Shown: positions 21,740 through 34,601, counted from the first letter of the stretch. The stretch: 64,000 bases of DNA from Spongospora subterranea (GCA_900404475.1 OUQQ01000024.1:1-64000), one strand, 5' to 3'. Program-made: numbers and translations. The notes: generated by a model from the letters alone, not told the origin.

Positions 21740-24355
21740 AAGACCCGATTCCTAGCCTGAGCTCAAGATAGTGGGTCACGACCGACCTAACATATCCAGG
21801 GGCTATTCGCGATCACAACAGCATGATGCGTTTGCTCGATTTTGTGGTAATCCATTGTCATTAGCCGATAACACCAGGAAGACATATGACAAGAGGGTTA
21901 TAGAGCGATCCTTGTCTTTTAAGGGGAATGGGTGAGCGGTACATGTTGTATTTCTGCAATCGATGATTTAATCGTGAAGCGACATGAAAAAATAATCTAT
22001 TGTTTGATCATAATCTGCCACAATATTTCTGTAATTTCGGCCTTGTGATTATTCGTTCTATCAATATATGAAGGGAATGGGATAAGACTGGGCAGTATAA
22101 ATGACAAACCGGTTCATGGCAATAACGATAGTCATTAGCGGCATCAATCCATTGGACGATCGACACAGTCAATACTGTTTGATCCCAAATGGACAGGCAG
22201 GATTTATTGCAGGATGGATTGCTATGGACAACTGGGTAAAGACTATATAGTCCTTACCGACATTCTGTTGAAACTACTCGCCTGTTTGTTGGACAGGTAT
22301 GTTTTCATAAACGGTCTCAGGCTAAATCTCGTACCGCCAAACAGCGCTAAACAGCCGATTCCTCTAAGATTGTAGTCTTGTCTTTCCACCTTATAATGCG
22401 TTTGTGCTGGACATAAATACTCACCTGCTCGGTATATATATCGATGATGATGATGAGCTTTGTGGTCGAACAATTTTGTGACTCAGCGTGTGCTGTCAGG
22501 TCTATCATGGGAGAGGGAAGGGCAATAGTCTAAAGAACGCCCTGGTGGGCGCTCCTCAAATTGACAAGGTGTGAGCAACTCATCAACGCATTGGACAACG
22601 GCAAATGCCGATTACTGGCATTGTCAAGCGATCATCGAGCTGGATATTTCGCGGTCCAGATAACACAACGACTAATTCTCCTTGTGCAAGGCACATCAAC
22701 TAAACAGTGAACACTATCGCAGGCAAAGAGGGAGCTACGCTCGTTTTGGGAATGACCCAAGAACGCATCTCAGCGATAAACCATGTGCCTCACAATTTCA
22801 GCACTATCATCGTGTTTTGATCAGCTAAATATCGAGATATCACATACTCCCTGACACAATGTGATAAAATCACCTTGTCGGAAAATGAATTTGTGTTGGT
22901 TTCCTATGGCGGCCCGTTAATTGCCGCCATCTCTATTGTAGACCGCCCTAATGTAGCATTCATCGTCTTTTCTGCTGACCGAAACGCTAAACCGTTAACA
23001 TTTATCAAACTAACTTGAATCGCTGTCGTCGTAGAATTCGATGAATCGACTTGAAAATACTGCTATCCATCTCCAGTGTCAATATTTCGTGGAGTAATAG
23101 AGTGTTTTCCTTGTTTAAGAGCGGGCAAGTTCCCGAAAACCGCACCCCGTTCAGAAAGATTCACGACCCGTTGTGCCTCTCGGTCCTAAGCGATGATGTC
23201 GGTGTTAGGCCCAAGAGTCGTCAGCTTTACTAAGGTTTGTCATAGTTGTGCAGCAGTGGTCTTGTAGTTCACAAACATATGAAACCTGTTAGGAAGATAC
23301 CTTGAACGCCAGATCAGACGCCGCGCAACGAACAACAAACTAAGCCATTGTCGGACAACGTGATTTTTCATATTGTGGAATGGGGCGGGATATCAGATCT
23401 TCAATTCCTCCTGGTAAAACACACGGTGAATGTGTCGAAATGAACTGCCCACGCCTACAACACAATTGGTCACCTGTATGGGCCACCCACACCAGAACAT
23501 GTTCACCAAAATTGAATCACGTGCCGGGACCTTCAGGGCGTCGCCATACCGATACTCGGTGAACTAGATTCAGCCCGTTGTGGTCTGCGAACTTAACAGG
23601 CGATCCCACAACGTGGCTATGCACTGCAGTAGATGCACAATGTCTCGACACACCGATCCGTGGTAAAGATCACCTTTCTGCTGTTCAATGAAGAAGCGCG
23701 TCAAGATCAAGATCGGAGTGTTGCGCCAGCATACCTTGCTGGGCAAAACCGACGCTGCAAAGTTCTCCTTAGTTAAATCACATTGATGATCGATGTTATG
23801 CACCGCATCCGGAGCTTGGCCATTTTGTTTCACGATCATCGATGAACTGCTTCGTTTGTGATACGCGGTACTGATCGTCATCAGTTTGTCAAATCCATTA
23901 CAACAAGCCAGACTCAAAATGTAAATAAACCATGGGCAACGTCAGGTTACTTTGAAGCATTTCTGAGACAGAAAACCACAATCTCAAGCGGAGTATGAAG
24001 GGTTGCTAACGAGCAGCGATTCAATGTTGCAGAACACGGAACCGCTACGGGATGCGCGTCCGACCGATTTCGAAATCCTCGATCAATCAATGTTTTTGGA
24101 TTTCTCTCCCAACTACCAGTTTGTACCAGTTAGTGGTTAGTGGAAATCACGTATCGGAACTGCAGCAATGACGACCTGACGCTCGAATAGGTACTCTTGA
24201 ACTGTGCAGGTGATTCCGAGATATTGTCAAGAACCTCTTCCAAAAACAAGAATGTGATATCGGTATCTATGACAAAGAGAATTCATAGTGTATCATTTGC
24301 GATCATGGAAATCGTCATGCGCGACATTTGATGGTGTTGTATTAGATGGAGTGGT
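21740..24355. other. Gene-poor stretch, nothing firmly identified
   Basis: About 2.6 kb with only short frames. The longest (115 codons, minus, 23570-23917) begins at a non-ATG codon and shows no family motif. No retroelement, tRNA or tandem array was seen. AT-rich patches occur near 21960-22110. Confidence 0.5.
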
Positions 24356-24359
24356 TGCA

Positions 24360-27300
24360 CTAAGCTAATGTAGACAGGAGTCGACCCCTGCCCTCTTTGT
24401 TGGGAGATAGCACAGTAGCGAAAGAAGGGATATCAAAATGGGATAGGACCTCAGCGAATAATTTGGGTGACCAGTTGTGGCCACTCTGATGACTGACAGC
24501 GAACTGCGACTTTGGCAACGACTCCAGTTTGACCCTACCAGGCATTCTCTAAAACAAAACACAGAGTGTTTTTCTGTCTCGCCCTTACCTTTGGCTTCAT
24601 AAACCCTGCCCTAACTAGGATAAGCTCACTAGAGCCTAGCGCCTGGCCGTACATGTTCAAACTATGTGTGTTAGCATCGGGTTCCACAAATGTGGCGTTA
24701 TCAACGACCAGGAAGGGCAACTGGTCCCTGAGACGATTAACCGCTTCTTGAAGCGTGGGCACGTCCAGATCGAGTTTCACAATGGCTTCACCAGTTGTTG
24801 ACGAGCCATCCCAAAGCTGCCTGAACTCACCTAAGCTGACAGGCTGGTCAGCGTGCTTCACAAAATCATGAGCTGATATCGACAGCTCCTGCGAATCTTA
24901 TGTGAAACAGCCGAGATGCAATATGAGAAACTAACCTCCAACTCATATTCATCATCATAACCGGCTTCATCAGCATCAGCGTTGGCATCGCGAACGGAAA
25001 ATTTCAAAGTCCCTGGGATGGACGGCGAAATGTACTGCCCCTCTGGTCTGGACAGGCATATCCAGACAACTCCTCCAACTACAAACTTTGGTTTACATTC
25101 AAAAGTCCCAAATAAACTTTACTGCCGCACCTTCATGTTCTAATATTGGAGCTGGAACGCTCATTTCTTCAACCCATTCGTCGTCTGTTTCCAGATCGAC
25201 GGATACATTGACGAGAACCTGCCCTTCCATGAAGCTTGTAATATTAAACTGCAACCCGGTCAACTTGATTACATTATGTACCAGATACCGGTGCTACCTG
25301 CAAAAGAACGTGATTGCTGAAGATATGCTTGACATAAGACGTGACATATTCAGCTTCGGCTTCGGTAAGCTCAATAGGAGTCGTAGACCTGGAGTTTGAT
25401 CAGTGAAGCGAAAGACAACAACCACCTGGACTATACTTGAATAAAGGACCCAATGACGCGAATTCTGGAATGCTGTTTATCAAGCCAATAAATGGATTGA
25501 TGGCGTTTGCTTCCGAAGCAGCTGCGTAACGGATCAGAAACATGGTAGCCGAATCAGTTCATGGTTACCAGCTGGCTGACTGGAGAAATCGAACGCGTTA
25601 TGAGTTGGCTCACGAACGTCGAGCTGCGGTGCAACGGGGGTTTCAACAGAGGAAACATCATTCATCGAGAACGGCCTTTGGTGTTTACTGGGATCTGAAA
25701 TGTACAGCAGCAACGAACGCTCTAGCGCTAGCCAGTTGATTACAGGGCCTAAATGACGAGATAAGAAAAAACGAACAAACAGACACGAAACCAATACGTT
25801 TAGTAAGCAGTTGATTGCTGCACTGGTTTGGCTCCTTCAATAAAGCCAAATAATACGTGGCGCGGTCGCGGACCTCATCGTCATTATCACGTAAACCTCT
25901 GATCACCACAGTTGAGATACGACTCATGCATTGAAACGATGTCGAAAGCGTAATTATTACAACACAAACAACATGAATGAAGGACATGCGAAATTTGCAA
26001 CCTTTTCAAAAGTGCGACACAGCTGGGAGACAGGGCAGGGCACGCAGCAGCAAAGCGAGCCAAGGACTGGACGGCTGCCGCCCGAATGGATGGCACCTCA
26101 AGAATGATGCGATTATATATAAATCGAATATATCGACCAGGATTCTTTGTTCTAAACACCGTGTTGAGATAAGCAAAGCAAGAACGCAGTGAAGAAACAA
26201 TACTTGGGTCCTTCTTCACTGAGAACATAGAGGATCTTCACGGCCAATGTGGGGAACTCACAATCCTCAATGAACTCGCACAGATGTTCTAGCCCCGATT
26301 CTTTAGCGTCATCGATTTCTTGCATCAGCGTAAGAATCGTCATAACAATTCTTGATTTGTAATCAAGACCCCCTAAAAATATTTGAGGTTGAAACACCTC
26401 TGGACAGAATAAAATCTGCAATTTGTGCCAAAAACAACAACCCCGAGAGTTTCATAAACTAACACATAAAGTAGTACCTTCTTCTCGTAAAATGGAAGAC
26501 AGAAACGCCATCAACGCAACATGTTTCTGTGGAAATTTCAGGCAAAGAGAGCGAATAGCATCTACTAAAACAATTCTCAATTCGTCGCTGATCTCAGCCA
26601 TGAACGTCGAGATCGACTTCATTAGTCTTTCGATCGAGCTTTCTACGCCCGTTTTCAACTGCGCCCAAATCAATAATACAGATACTAATCCACAGCAAAG
26701 AATAAAACTACCAAGGTAGTGACCGCCAGCGTGGCAATGCTACGATTTGGATCCTGAAGTAACATTTCCAGATCGGTGCTGCAGGGCACGATGTAGGTCG
26801 GGTACAAGGAAACAGTCGATGCCAAGATGCGGACGGCAGCGAATCGTTCGGCTGCAAGTGATGAACCAAGATAATATTGCACAGCTGTACAGAGGGTAAA
26901 TCAATAACAGCTTCACTCGAAATCATAAGCAACACAATATTGGGAAACGTCAACGTAATTCACTTGAACCCCAGTTAAACAAATAAAGGCTGTGCATGGT
27001 GCGCCAAATTAAAAGGGTTAGAAAGTGAATGAAGAGCACGGCGTAACAAGGCATAGATAACAATTCGTTGTTGTGAACGTGACAACATACACGATATAGC
27101 AGATTGAATATGATGTGCCGCGATGGATGGCAAGGAGCATACGCCACGAATCGCTTCAAAGGCGACCGGCGATGACGAATTTCGCAAGGCTGCTAGCAAA
27201 AAATCCAAGAGAGCCTGAAATATAGGATATCACCATAAAGACATTGAAACGGGCATTGCTACCGACTTGGTCGTGTTCAACTCGGAGAATCTTGACCACA

Positions 27301-28644
27301 TATCGAATGAGCAAACAATGCAGCAATACAGAGCGAGGCGGGCGAACCGTCAACGAGACAACAATCTGCCAGAACATCAGTCGGGAAAGGAAAACAGAGG
27401 TAAGTCGATTTTAAAAAAAAACAGCCACATTTATGCTCTACAATAAAAATAATGAATGTTGCAACTTAAAAGTCGAAACAAGAAAGAGTTCAAAGTGTTT
27501 TTGACAAAAAGCTGCGTTACTTTCGTTATGGCTAAACGATCATTTTGTTTAACCATGCAGAGCAAGGCGAAGGCATGGTACTGGACCATGTTGGACTTGC
27601 TGTTAAGGGCTTCTTGAATCTCATTTTGCCAGCGCTTTATGGCATCAGGCGCGATTCGAAAAAGCTGCTGCCCGGCGATTAACGAAGCAGAGGCGACGGT
27701 AGGGTTTCGGTCCACAATCGCTTGTTTCAGAAAACGCTCCATCGTCCCAAGCATGGATGCATCGATAACTTTGGCAAAAACGCGGATTGCGTTGGCCCGG
27801 AACATGTCGTTATTGCTTGTCATGTCCTTGCTGAGGCAGTTGATCACGACAAATACGTTGTCCTGGCCGCGAGCCAGCTCTTTGATCACCAAATACACCA
27901 TACGACGAAGCGCCACCTGAAATGTTAATAAGAAACAGTTTGTTACTCGACGAACTACGCGAAAACATGTAATGCGCCAGCGAATGGAATTCTCTCGCAA
28001 AGCACGCGGATGAGACAGTCCCGACAAAACATAATTGAAATGTTGAGGAAAAAGTGATTTAAAAACAAATTACGAGCAGAACACACGCAAAATTTTGAGG
28101 CAAGGGAATGGAAACGGAAACCCATCACATTCAACCGGATCAGTAACAGTTGGCTGTAATCCTACGTTGTGCGATTGGAACAACTTCGTGGTTCCGAAGA
28201 AAACGCCCGTCGCCTCATCGCTGGTGAATTTCTCGCCCTGACATAGCAGGTACAGGATCTTAGTTAGGACGCGACAACAATTTTTCGGATTAAGTGGCGC
28301 TTCGCTGAAGATCTGCGACTCGTGCAAAACTAGTGATTTTTGCAACCCTTCAAACGGCGACGATTCTTCAAAGCAAAAATAAGTAAGATACTTAACAACA
28401 AGCAATGATGTTGGGGCTGAAAATGTAGATTGTGTCGGCAATTCAGAATTATATTGAAATGCGAAAATAATGGAATTTGATGTGAAACGCCTTTGATTAA
28501 AAACGCGTTGAAGTCAATTGTCCAATAAGCTTCATGATTAAATATCAGCGTAGTATTTTCGCAATAACTTTTGGATGGATTGGCCGGATGGATACTATGA
28601 ATGTTTGATATACCTTGTCGATCGCTTTTCTTTGCATTCTCCAT
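24360..28644 (-). CDS. COPG: Coatomer subunit gamma
   Basis: Seventeen exons can be placed from the ATG at 28644 to the stop at 24360, summing to 910 codons (about 909 aa; human COPG1 is 874). Key blocks follow the family order: LVLHESQIF, LTKILYLLCQGEKF, LRRMVYLVIKEL, MFRANAIRVFAKVID, KQAIVDRNPTVASASL, NDRLAITK, HCLLIRYVVKIL, DPNRSIATLAVTTLLKTG, LMKSISTFMAEISDE, LCEFIEDCEFPTLAVKILY, NPGRYIRFIYNRIILE, DDEVRDRATYYL, PEFASLGPLFKS and AEAEYV. The C-terminal appendage includes GYDDEYELEELSI and LVRAGFM. It is a trunk subunit of the COPI coat for Golgi-to-ER transport. Most introns are 50-60 nt; a few are over 100 nt. The appendage end is the least certain part. Confidence 0.95.
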
Positions 28645-28791
28645 TCAATAGTCGTCGCTAAGACCCCAATCAGCGACTGAATTCGAGTGCGCGACCCCAC
28701 AAACTAACGAGTGACACAGCATCATCCACTTCTGCCAACTCATCGTCGTACACTAAACTGCACATAAATCGGCTCAGCGGTTTTTCACTGT

Positions 28792-29062
28792 ATGTACACT
28801 CGACAGAGCACCCAAACACTGGATGAGTTAGGCGACGTGGATCAGACAATACCGAGGAGACCCTGTCCTGTACCTGTTGGTCCCAACCTGTTCCAACCCA
28901 ACATGCCAGGGTACAGTATCACTCCAATTACTGCGGAAATGGCAGGAACAGTTGGGCAAGGCGAATGTTCCGACTGATTTGTTGGCCGCCTACCAGAAAT
29001 TCGGGTCGCACCTCCCTGCAACGGTGGCCGGACATGATGTGGCAGATATAACTTGGAGCTGA
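28792..29062 (+). CDS. Small candidate gene divergent from gamma-COP
   Basis: An ATG at 28792 opens MYTRQSTQTLDELGDVD and runs 61 codons. An overlapping frame ending at 29062 reads LLRKWQEQLGKANVPTDLLAA. A short intron could join the two, but no clean donor/acceptor pair gives a whole protein. No family recognised. It starts only about 150 bp from the gamma-COP start on the other strand. Confidence 0.25.
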
Positions 29063-29199
29063 TTCAAAGCGTTGACGCCTTCGGGTAATATATACTATGT
29101 ACCGCTGGTGGAACCTGAGCAAAACCGATAGAGTAATCCTAAACTATCATCAATGATGCTCAGTTATTTCATGAAAGTTAAAGATGAATGCAGCAGATC

Positions 29200-30700
29200 C
29201 CAAAATCAAAGACGATCGTAGCAGAATTAACCGTCCTGGACGGTTAGTAGCAGATCGGTTTGCTCAGGATCAACCAGCGGTAGTAAATATTCCTCGAAGG
29301 TGTCAGCCAGTTGTTTTTCTTTTGTGATTGAGTTTGCACTTTTCATGCAGGTCGACCGGTCCCTCGGCTGTAGGGCCAAGATTCACTTTTTTGGCTCTTG
29401 CCTCAAAAGCTCCTCCCAGTAACAAGCCCGCACTTGAGATACTCTCTCTCTCCATAGGTTTTCAATGAGTAAATCGTGCTCTCGTTGCTCTCGTTCATCA
29501 AGATTCAGGTCTGATTCATTGTAGATTTTTCAAAATTCTAAGCTATTTTTTCTACTTCATCTTTTGGATCGACCCTGTAGGTTTCAAACTTTTCTCTCCG
29601 TTTGTTGGTTTGTGGGCTGATTCTTCTAACCCGTTTCTATATTTTAACTCCCGTTTCATCAGTGCAGGCTTGGTCAATTTCTGTCCTGAGGCTTGCTGTT
29701 TTCGCTTTCTGATATTGTTTCTTAAAAGATAACTCCGCTTTTCTCATTTCAGCTTGTCGTTGTGCAATAAATCGTTAGCTTTTGCTTCTCATGATTGCTT
29801 TCTGGAGTTTGCGTTTAAGCTTGTTTCGCAATCTTAAAGCTATCTTCAATTTCGTGTTCCAGAATTCACATCTATTTTGTTTCACGTATTGTGCTTAATG
29901 CTCTTTTGCATCAGTTCCGTGAAGGCGGTCAATTCTATGTTTATGTTTTCCATCTTTTTCATTTCCTCTTCTAATGCTTTCATTGTCGCTTGTGTGTCTA
30001 TCCTTTGGATTCTTTGACGGTTTGGAGGTAGCCTTTGGGTTGATTTTCTCCTAATTGTTGTTTCAACTGTTGTCGGTAAATGGTCACTGCGTAACTCAGT
30101 GTGTGTGCTCCCCATGTTACGATCGCCTTTGCCATCTGGCGATTGGCGAGGGTGATATCTAGTGAGTGTTTCCTCTTGTTGGAATTTCAGGATTATTGAT
30201 CAATCTGCATTCTTCCAATATTGTATCAAGGTATTTGTAATTTTCGTCATGGTTGGCTCCAAACCGTTTGTCTTTGGTATTTAGGTAATTTGTTATAAGA
30301 ATAGGCATTACGTATTTCGACAAATTTTCCAATTTGACTCCAGTATGCTTTCCTCGTTCTTTTATCAATATCGGGAGGGATATATATGTATCAGTATCAT
30401 GTCACAATATTATGTCATTATTCGGTCGTTCCCGTACGTTTAAATTGCAGGCGCGTGCATTACATCTATACTTGTACGTGGTCTCTCCGGAAAATTCCAG
30501 ATTGGGTATATGGGTCATCGGCTTCATGGTTTGAAAAATCGTCTATTTGACGTCTATGATTCAGTTCCGAGATACACATTACATCAACTCTGTTGATATT
30601 TGCAAACATGGACAATTTTTTTGCCTTTTGTTCGTTTAAGGAGCAAGCATTCCATTGAGCAATGTCTAGGCTCCTGGTTGTTCTTATTTTTCATGTGGGC
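29200..30700 (-). mobile_element. Truncated LINE (non-LTR) retrotransposon, endonuclease part
   Basis: Reading the minus strand from about 30680 gives the start of an apurinic-type endonuclease: DIAQWNACSLNEQKAKKL, then DVMCISELN. Further on are a damaged FGANHDENY (the GDFNAHH site), LEECRLINNPEIPTRGNT, LDITLANRQ and the catalytic SDHLPTTVETT. A basic linker follows (WNTKLKIALRLRNKL), and KQLADTFEEYLLPL near 29300, which in intact elements immediately precedes reverse transcriptase. The reverse transcriptase itself is absent, and stops and shifts break the frames. So this is a dead copy with its 3' part missing. It lies immediately downstream of the acyl-CoA-binding protein gene on the same strand. 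Confidence 0.85.
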
Positions 30701-30775
30701 TGGCACAAGCAAATGTTTCGATTTGTATTGACAAAGAAATACAATTCAGTGTGACAAAATGTGTGATCATGAGTC

Positions 30776-31144
30776 TCACAATTTTGATTTTGGTTGGCTG
30801 TTGGATTTCCAGTTCGGGTCGACTTTTGCAAGTTCGGCGATATACCTGGATTTGGCGTCATTTTTGGACATATTGCCGAGTTTACTCCATGCAGTCCCTA
30901 TCGAGAGAGACCATAAATCTCAGAGCTTCACAAAGTTCAATACTATTTTCCAACATTTAGCACGATCGACAACTTTTAGCCTGGATGGCGCTGATGTCTT
31001 ATTTTGCCCATCAACTGCCTGTTTGTACAATGCGTAGAACATCAGCTTGGCAGTGTTCGACGGCTGGATTTTGCCAGCTGGCTTGAGGTTTTGAACGTAG
31101 GACACTGCGTTCTCGAATTCATTACCTTCAACGTCAGCACCCAT
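30776..31144 (-). CDS. Acyl-CoA-binding protein
   Basis: Exons 30955-31144 and 30776-30897 (minus) sum to 104 codons, 103 aa. Exon 1 from the ATG at 31144 reads NEFENAVSYVQNL, then PSNTAKLMFYALYKQAVDG and VDRAKW. The tryptophan codon is completed across the intron (AAAT|GTTGGA to ATAG|GG). Exon 2 gives TAWSKLGNMSKNDAKSRYIAEL. These are the hallmark positions of ACBP: YALYKQA, RAKW.AW and the final helix. The protein binds medium- and long-chain acyl-CoA esters in the cytosol and buffers them for lipid metabolism. The length is close to the 86-90 aa of animal ACBP plus a short tail. The intron is 57 nt. Confidence 0.93.
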
Positions 31145-31203
31145 AACGATGATGGTTAAGTGGATTTGCGGGAATCACCTTCTGGCAACTGCCACTTATG
31201 GTG

Positions 31204-31317
31204 CAGTGGGCAGCAGTGTAGGTCCGTAGGAGGTGCTGTTTATAGAACTATTGTATGTACAGTGTACAGTGGGCAGCAGTGTAGGAGGTGCTGTTTATAG
31301 AATTTTTGTATGTACAG
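31204..31317. repeat. Tandem duplication, ~55-63 bp unit, two copies
   Basis: CAGTGGGCAGCAGTGTAGG...AGGTGCTGTTTATAGAA...TTGTATGTACAG occurs at about 31204-31262 and again at 31267-31317. The second copy lacks about 9 bp. It lies about 60 bp upstream of the ACBP start, in its promoter. Confidence 0.85.
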
Positions 31318-31319
31318 TA

Positions 31320-32230
31320 CACACAAGGGAAGTCAACTCCTCGGAAAAGCTGCGCCCTCATTTTGACGACTGATAAAACCCGACGATTACACAAATTAAA
31401 TTACAAACCATGAATAACATTCAACAGCTCGAACAAAGTAAGTAACTACGGGTTCAAATAAACTTTGTCACCTTGTTTATGTTGGCCAAAGTTTGGTTAA
31501 CGGCTGAGGTTGGATGTTGTCAAACAGAGACTATGTCCTGGGTCGTCATTTCTGACACCTTTGGGTTTAAAAAATCGACGGAAATGAGGTACAAAATCCG
31601 ATTCTCAGTTCCTCTTCTGCCTACGAGCGCTATAACATTGCGATTGGGACGAAAACCGTCCGCCGCACAGTTAACGCGGGCACTATTAGTTCAATAACCT
31701 ATTGGCGAAGGAGCTTTGTTTTTCATGTATCATCCCGATACTAGCACTTATAGGACAAGTTGGGAATTGTATTCGGCATGTTTGCCATATACATATGATA
31801 GGGGCAAGGTGTGCAACATCTTAACCATGCATTTGAATGGGTGGCAAGTGTCAGTTGGGCTGAAACTTTGATATCTAACTTGTTTCTATCATCCATCCCT
31901 ATATGATCCATTTCAGCTATACATATCGATCGATTTGAAACACTAGATGCATTTTGTTCGGATTAATAACATGGTCGTCACCGCCTCTGCTTCAAAATGT
32001 TTTGCTTGATCAGCAAATTGCCAACTTCAAAATTCAATAATGCATCTTCAATTTTTTCTAGTTCAGCAACGTGACCCGAATTCTGGGGACTTCGCAGCCC
32101 TTTTGCTTACCAAAGTATGTCGATACGACAGTAGAAAAAGTGATAATACAACAATATCTGCATGCGGCACAGACATTATGTTTATCACAAACGTCTATTT
32201 AAAAATCCTGGTAGTGTTAACCTTGATGGC
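31320..32230. other. No gene recognised
   Basis: Only short frames without motifs (74 codons at 31473-31697, plus). No repeats beyond those bounding it. Confidence 0.4.
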
Positions 32231-32234
32231 CAGC

Positions 32235-32343
32235 GTCGTACTCATTTGGAACAGTGATAGTGTTGGTTCTGGCATGTCACCCCTGTCGTACTCATTTGGA
32301 ACAGTGATAGTGTTGGTTCTGGCATGTCACCCCTGTCGTACTC
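32235..32343. repeat. Perfect 50 bp tandem duplication (2.2 copies)
   Basis: The unit starting GTCGTACTCATTTGGAACAG repeats at exactly 50 bp spacing (32235, 32285, 32335). Because 50 is not a multiple of three it shifts any frame through it. It sits at the 3' end of a minus-strand open frame (32242-32508). Confidence 0.95.
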
Positions 32344-32830
32344 CCATTGTTCATCATATTGTACACGCTCATGTCCCGTGATTGTATCGTCATCCTCCCT
32401 GACTCCTCCTGTGAAACGATACGATACCTGTTGTGTCGAAATCGCATGGAATAGAGGATCAATTGCATCACCCATTATGTCAAAACCCAATCGGTGTAAC
32501 GTTATCAAGCTCCACTACAGAGAGGCGAATCGTGTAGAATAATTCACGATATGCGCAACGTTGAGTGAAACATTGTCAAGTTGCAATCCGGACGCCCCAT
32601 TGTGAAGACGCAGTGGAATTGTCGACTGTAATGTGTTGCCCGACGGTCATGATGTTATGCAACGTGTCTACTCTGAGTATCGCCTATATCCTATTATGTA
32701 GTTACAGACCGATCCCCCCCTTTGTTAATCACGTATTGATAGCGATCATGTCGATGAAGAACAGCTCGTTGTCAACCTGGAAGCCAGACCAGATCCCAAT
32801 GCCACAAATGCCCGCTATGTAAGTTGGTCA
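32242..32830 (-). other. Possible minus-strand gene fragment with in-frame TAG
   Basis: From an acceptor-like CATTACAG near 32623 the minus strand reads STIPLRLHNGASGLQLDNVS, NVAHIVNYSTRFASL, then a single TAG, then WSLITLHRLGFDIMGDAIDP and on to DRGDMPEP. Above it, near 32740-32820, AGICGIGIWSGFQVDNELFF also looks coding. Either a short intron removes the TAG or this is a recent pseudogene. No family recognised. Confidence 0.3.
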
Positions 32831-32870
32831 GCGCCTGTATGCACATTTGTTTACAGTAAATAGGTGCGAC

Positions 32871-34144
32871 ATGTATCCGTTATCTCGCAAGGAATTGGGG
32901 TCGAACCTATCCCAGGCCTGGGCATCACCTATTGGGCAATCTAGTCAATTATCCCAGCCGCTGTGTAGTTCTCAGGATTATCGCCAACAATACTCGGTAT
33001 GGGTTCGATGGTGCTGAACAACATTTTTTTTTGAGGTTAAATCAGAATCCTACTCAGCAATCTCAGCCGATTGCGTTTTCTCAGGAAAGAGATCATCTGT
33101 ACCGAGGAACTTTGCAGCGAAACACGGTATGAATGGTTTGGTTCCTGAATCTGCTATCAGTATAATATTCTGTAGGTGAACAATAAACCGGGACCGTCGG
33201 TTCAAGCCTCAGGTCCATTGATGCCGCCGACAAGGACTGCACTGTACGACAAGCTTGGTAGATATATGGATTCGTCACAGTCGCGATTACCAGAATATCG
33301 TCGAAGCTCGCAGGCTGACAATCGCCGTGATTCTCAAAACGACATTGATGCTCCAGTCATTCTTCAGGTTTTGAAAATTGTAAATGAGCTTAAATCGCAC
33401 GTGCAAGAAGTGTCACAGTCCTCACAAAATGCAATTGGCGATGGGCGACGGGCCATAGAGGACGCCCAGACATGGATGAAAGAACATCGAATGGGTTCAG
33501 AAGAGGTTAAGACACAGCAACATTGTGATTTATCTCCACAATCGACATCAATGCTCGGCGAATTCATTGCTAAGAAAATAGAAGAAACCATCGAACGTCG
33601 AATAGCCCTTGCTTTGCAACAAGTGGCAATCGATGTGAAAAGCTCGTTGCATTTGGAATGTTCCAGCTTTTTCAACGATGCAAAACAAAGATGGGGGATG
33701 TCCCCTTCCTACCACAGTGAGCACCCGGAAGACGACCAGCCGAACAGACTCCAGGGTAGTCCGGTAAGGTTGCCATTCCTTCGGGAAGTACCGAGCGTGG
33801 AGGTCAACATCGAAGGAAGTGGGTTTTTAAAAAATCCTAGAACAAAACGGGTTGCACGTAAAGCGAAAAAGCTGTCGTTGTCGCCAGAACCCTGCAGTCC
33901 TACTATATACGACATGGTAGGCACTTTAGCGCAAAATGCCAAGAAAAAATCGAAGGGGAACCTAACAAGGAACAGAAAGCTATCACTGACGCGGGATTCA
34001 CTGCCAGAAGACGTCCTGGCATGGTTTGACGATTCGATCTCCGTATTTTCGTCAACGGCCAAGGCGCCCGTTTGCTACCGAGTCCAAAGGATCAGCATTG
34101 ATCAATCGATTGTAAAAATATCGCTGCTTCGTACAAAAAAATAA
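32871..34144 (+). CDS. Ser/Gln-rich coiled-coil protein, unrecognised
   Basis: The main exon runs from an acceptor at 33175 (CTGTAG|GTG) to the stop at 34144, about 322 aa. It has a predicted helical coiled region near residues 65-165 (ILQVLKIVNELKSHVQEV, IAKKIEETIERRIALAL), a basic stretch (KRVARKAKKLSLSPEP) and an acidic DSLPEDVLAWFDDS near the end. An upstream exon ending ACG|GTATGA (TQQSQPIAFSQERDHLY) fits in phase. The Ser/Gln-rich start MYPLSRKELGSNLSQAW at 32871 is probable, but the join between them is unclear because of a T9 run near 33026. No domain recognised; the composition suggests a nuclear or cytoskeletal scaffold. Confidence 0.6.
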
Positions 34145-34601
34145 TACACAGGCAGGTTGCATAATCCAACGCCTACTTTACCCCGCTCCCTTTGCCGTCG
34201 CAGCGGACCGGATAACGGTTTTTTGATAAGCAGCAGATATTCCTAGATGGAGTTCCGGTGTCATGATTTATTAAAGATTATCAATATTTCCGTAAAAGCC
34301 ACTCGTCTTTCGGTTGTGAATGATGGCGAGTCGAAAAACGAGTGTGCGGATGACCCAAGAGCGCTTTCAAGTCTGCGCATTCGATGGAATGGTCGTCAAG
34401 TTAACGGCAACAATCAGTACATGTCGACGAGGCTGATCAGGTCCATCACTGATGAGATAGGGTGCGCGACCCATATACCAAGTGTAAATGTCTAACCACC
34501 TACTGTACTCCCCGTGCTGCAAAAGAATGGCGCCACCCCGATTTCTGACCCACTTTGTCCGCCGTTTAGTGTTTTTTTATCGTTGAAACCCGATTGTCGC
34601 A
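34145..34601. other. Intergenic, nothing certain
   Basis: An 82-codon plus frame at 34247-34495 begins with ATG (MEFRCHDLLKIINIS) but has no recognisable motif. The interval otherwise separates the coiled-coil gene and the SLC35-like transporter. Confidence 0.4.

Noticed and set aside
23570..23917. 115-codon minus frame as a gene
   Set aside because: It begins at a non-ATG codon, shows no family motif and has no plausible exon partners.
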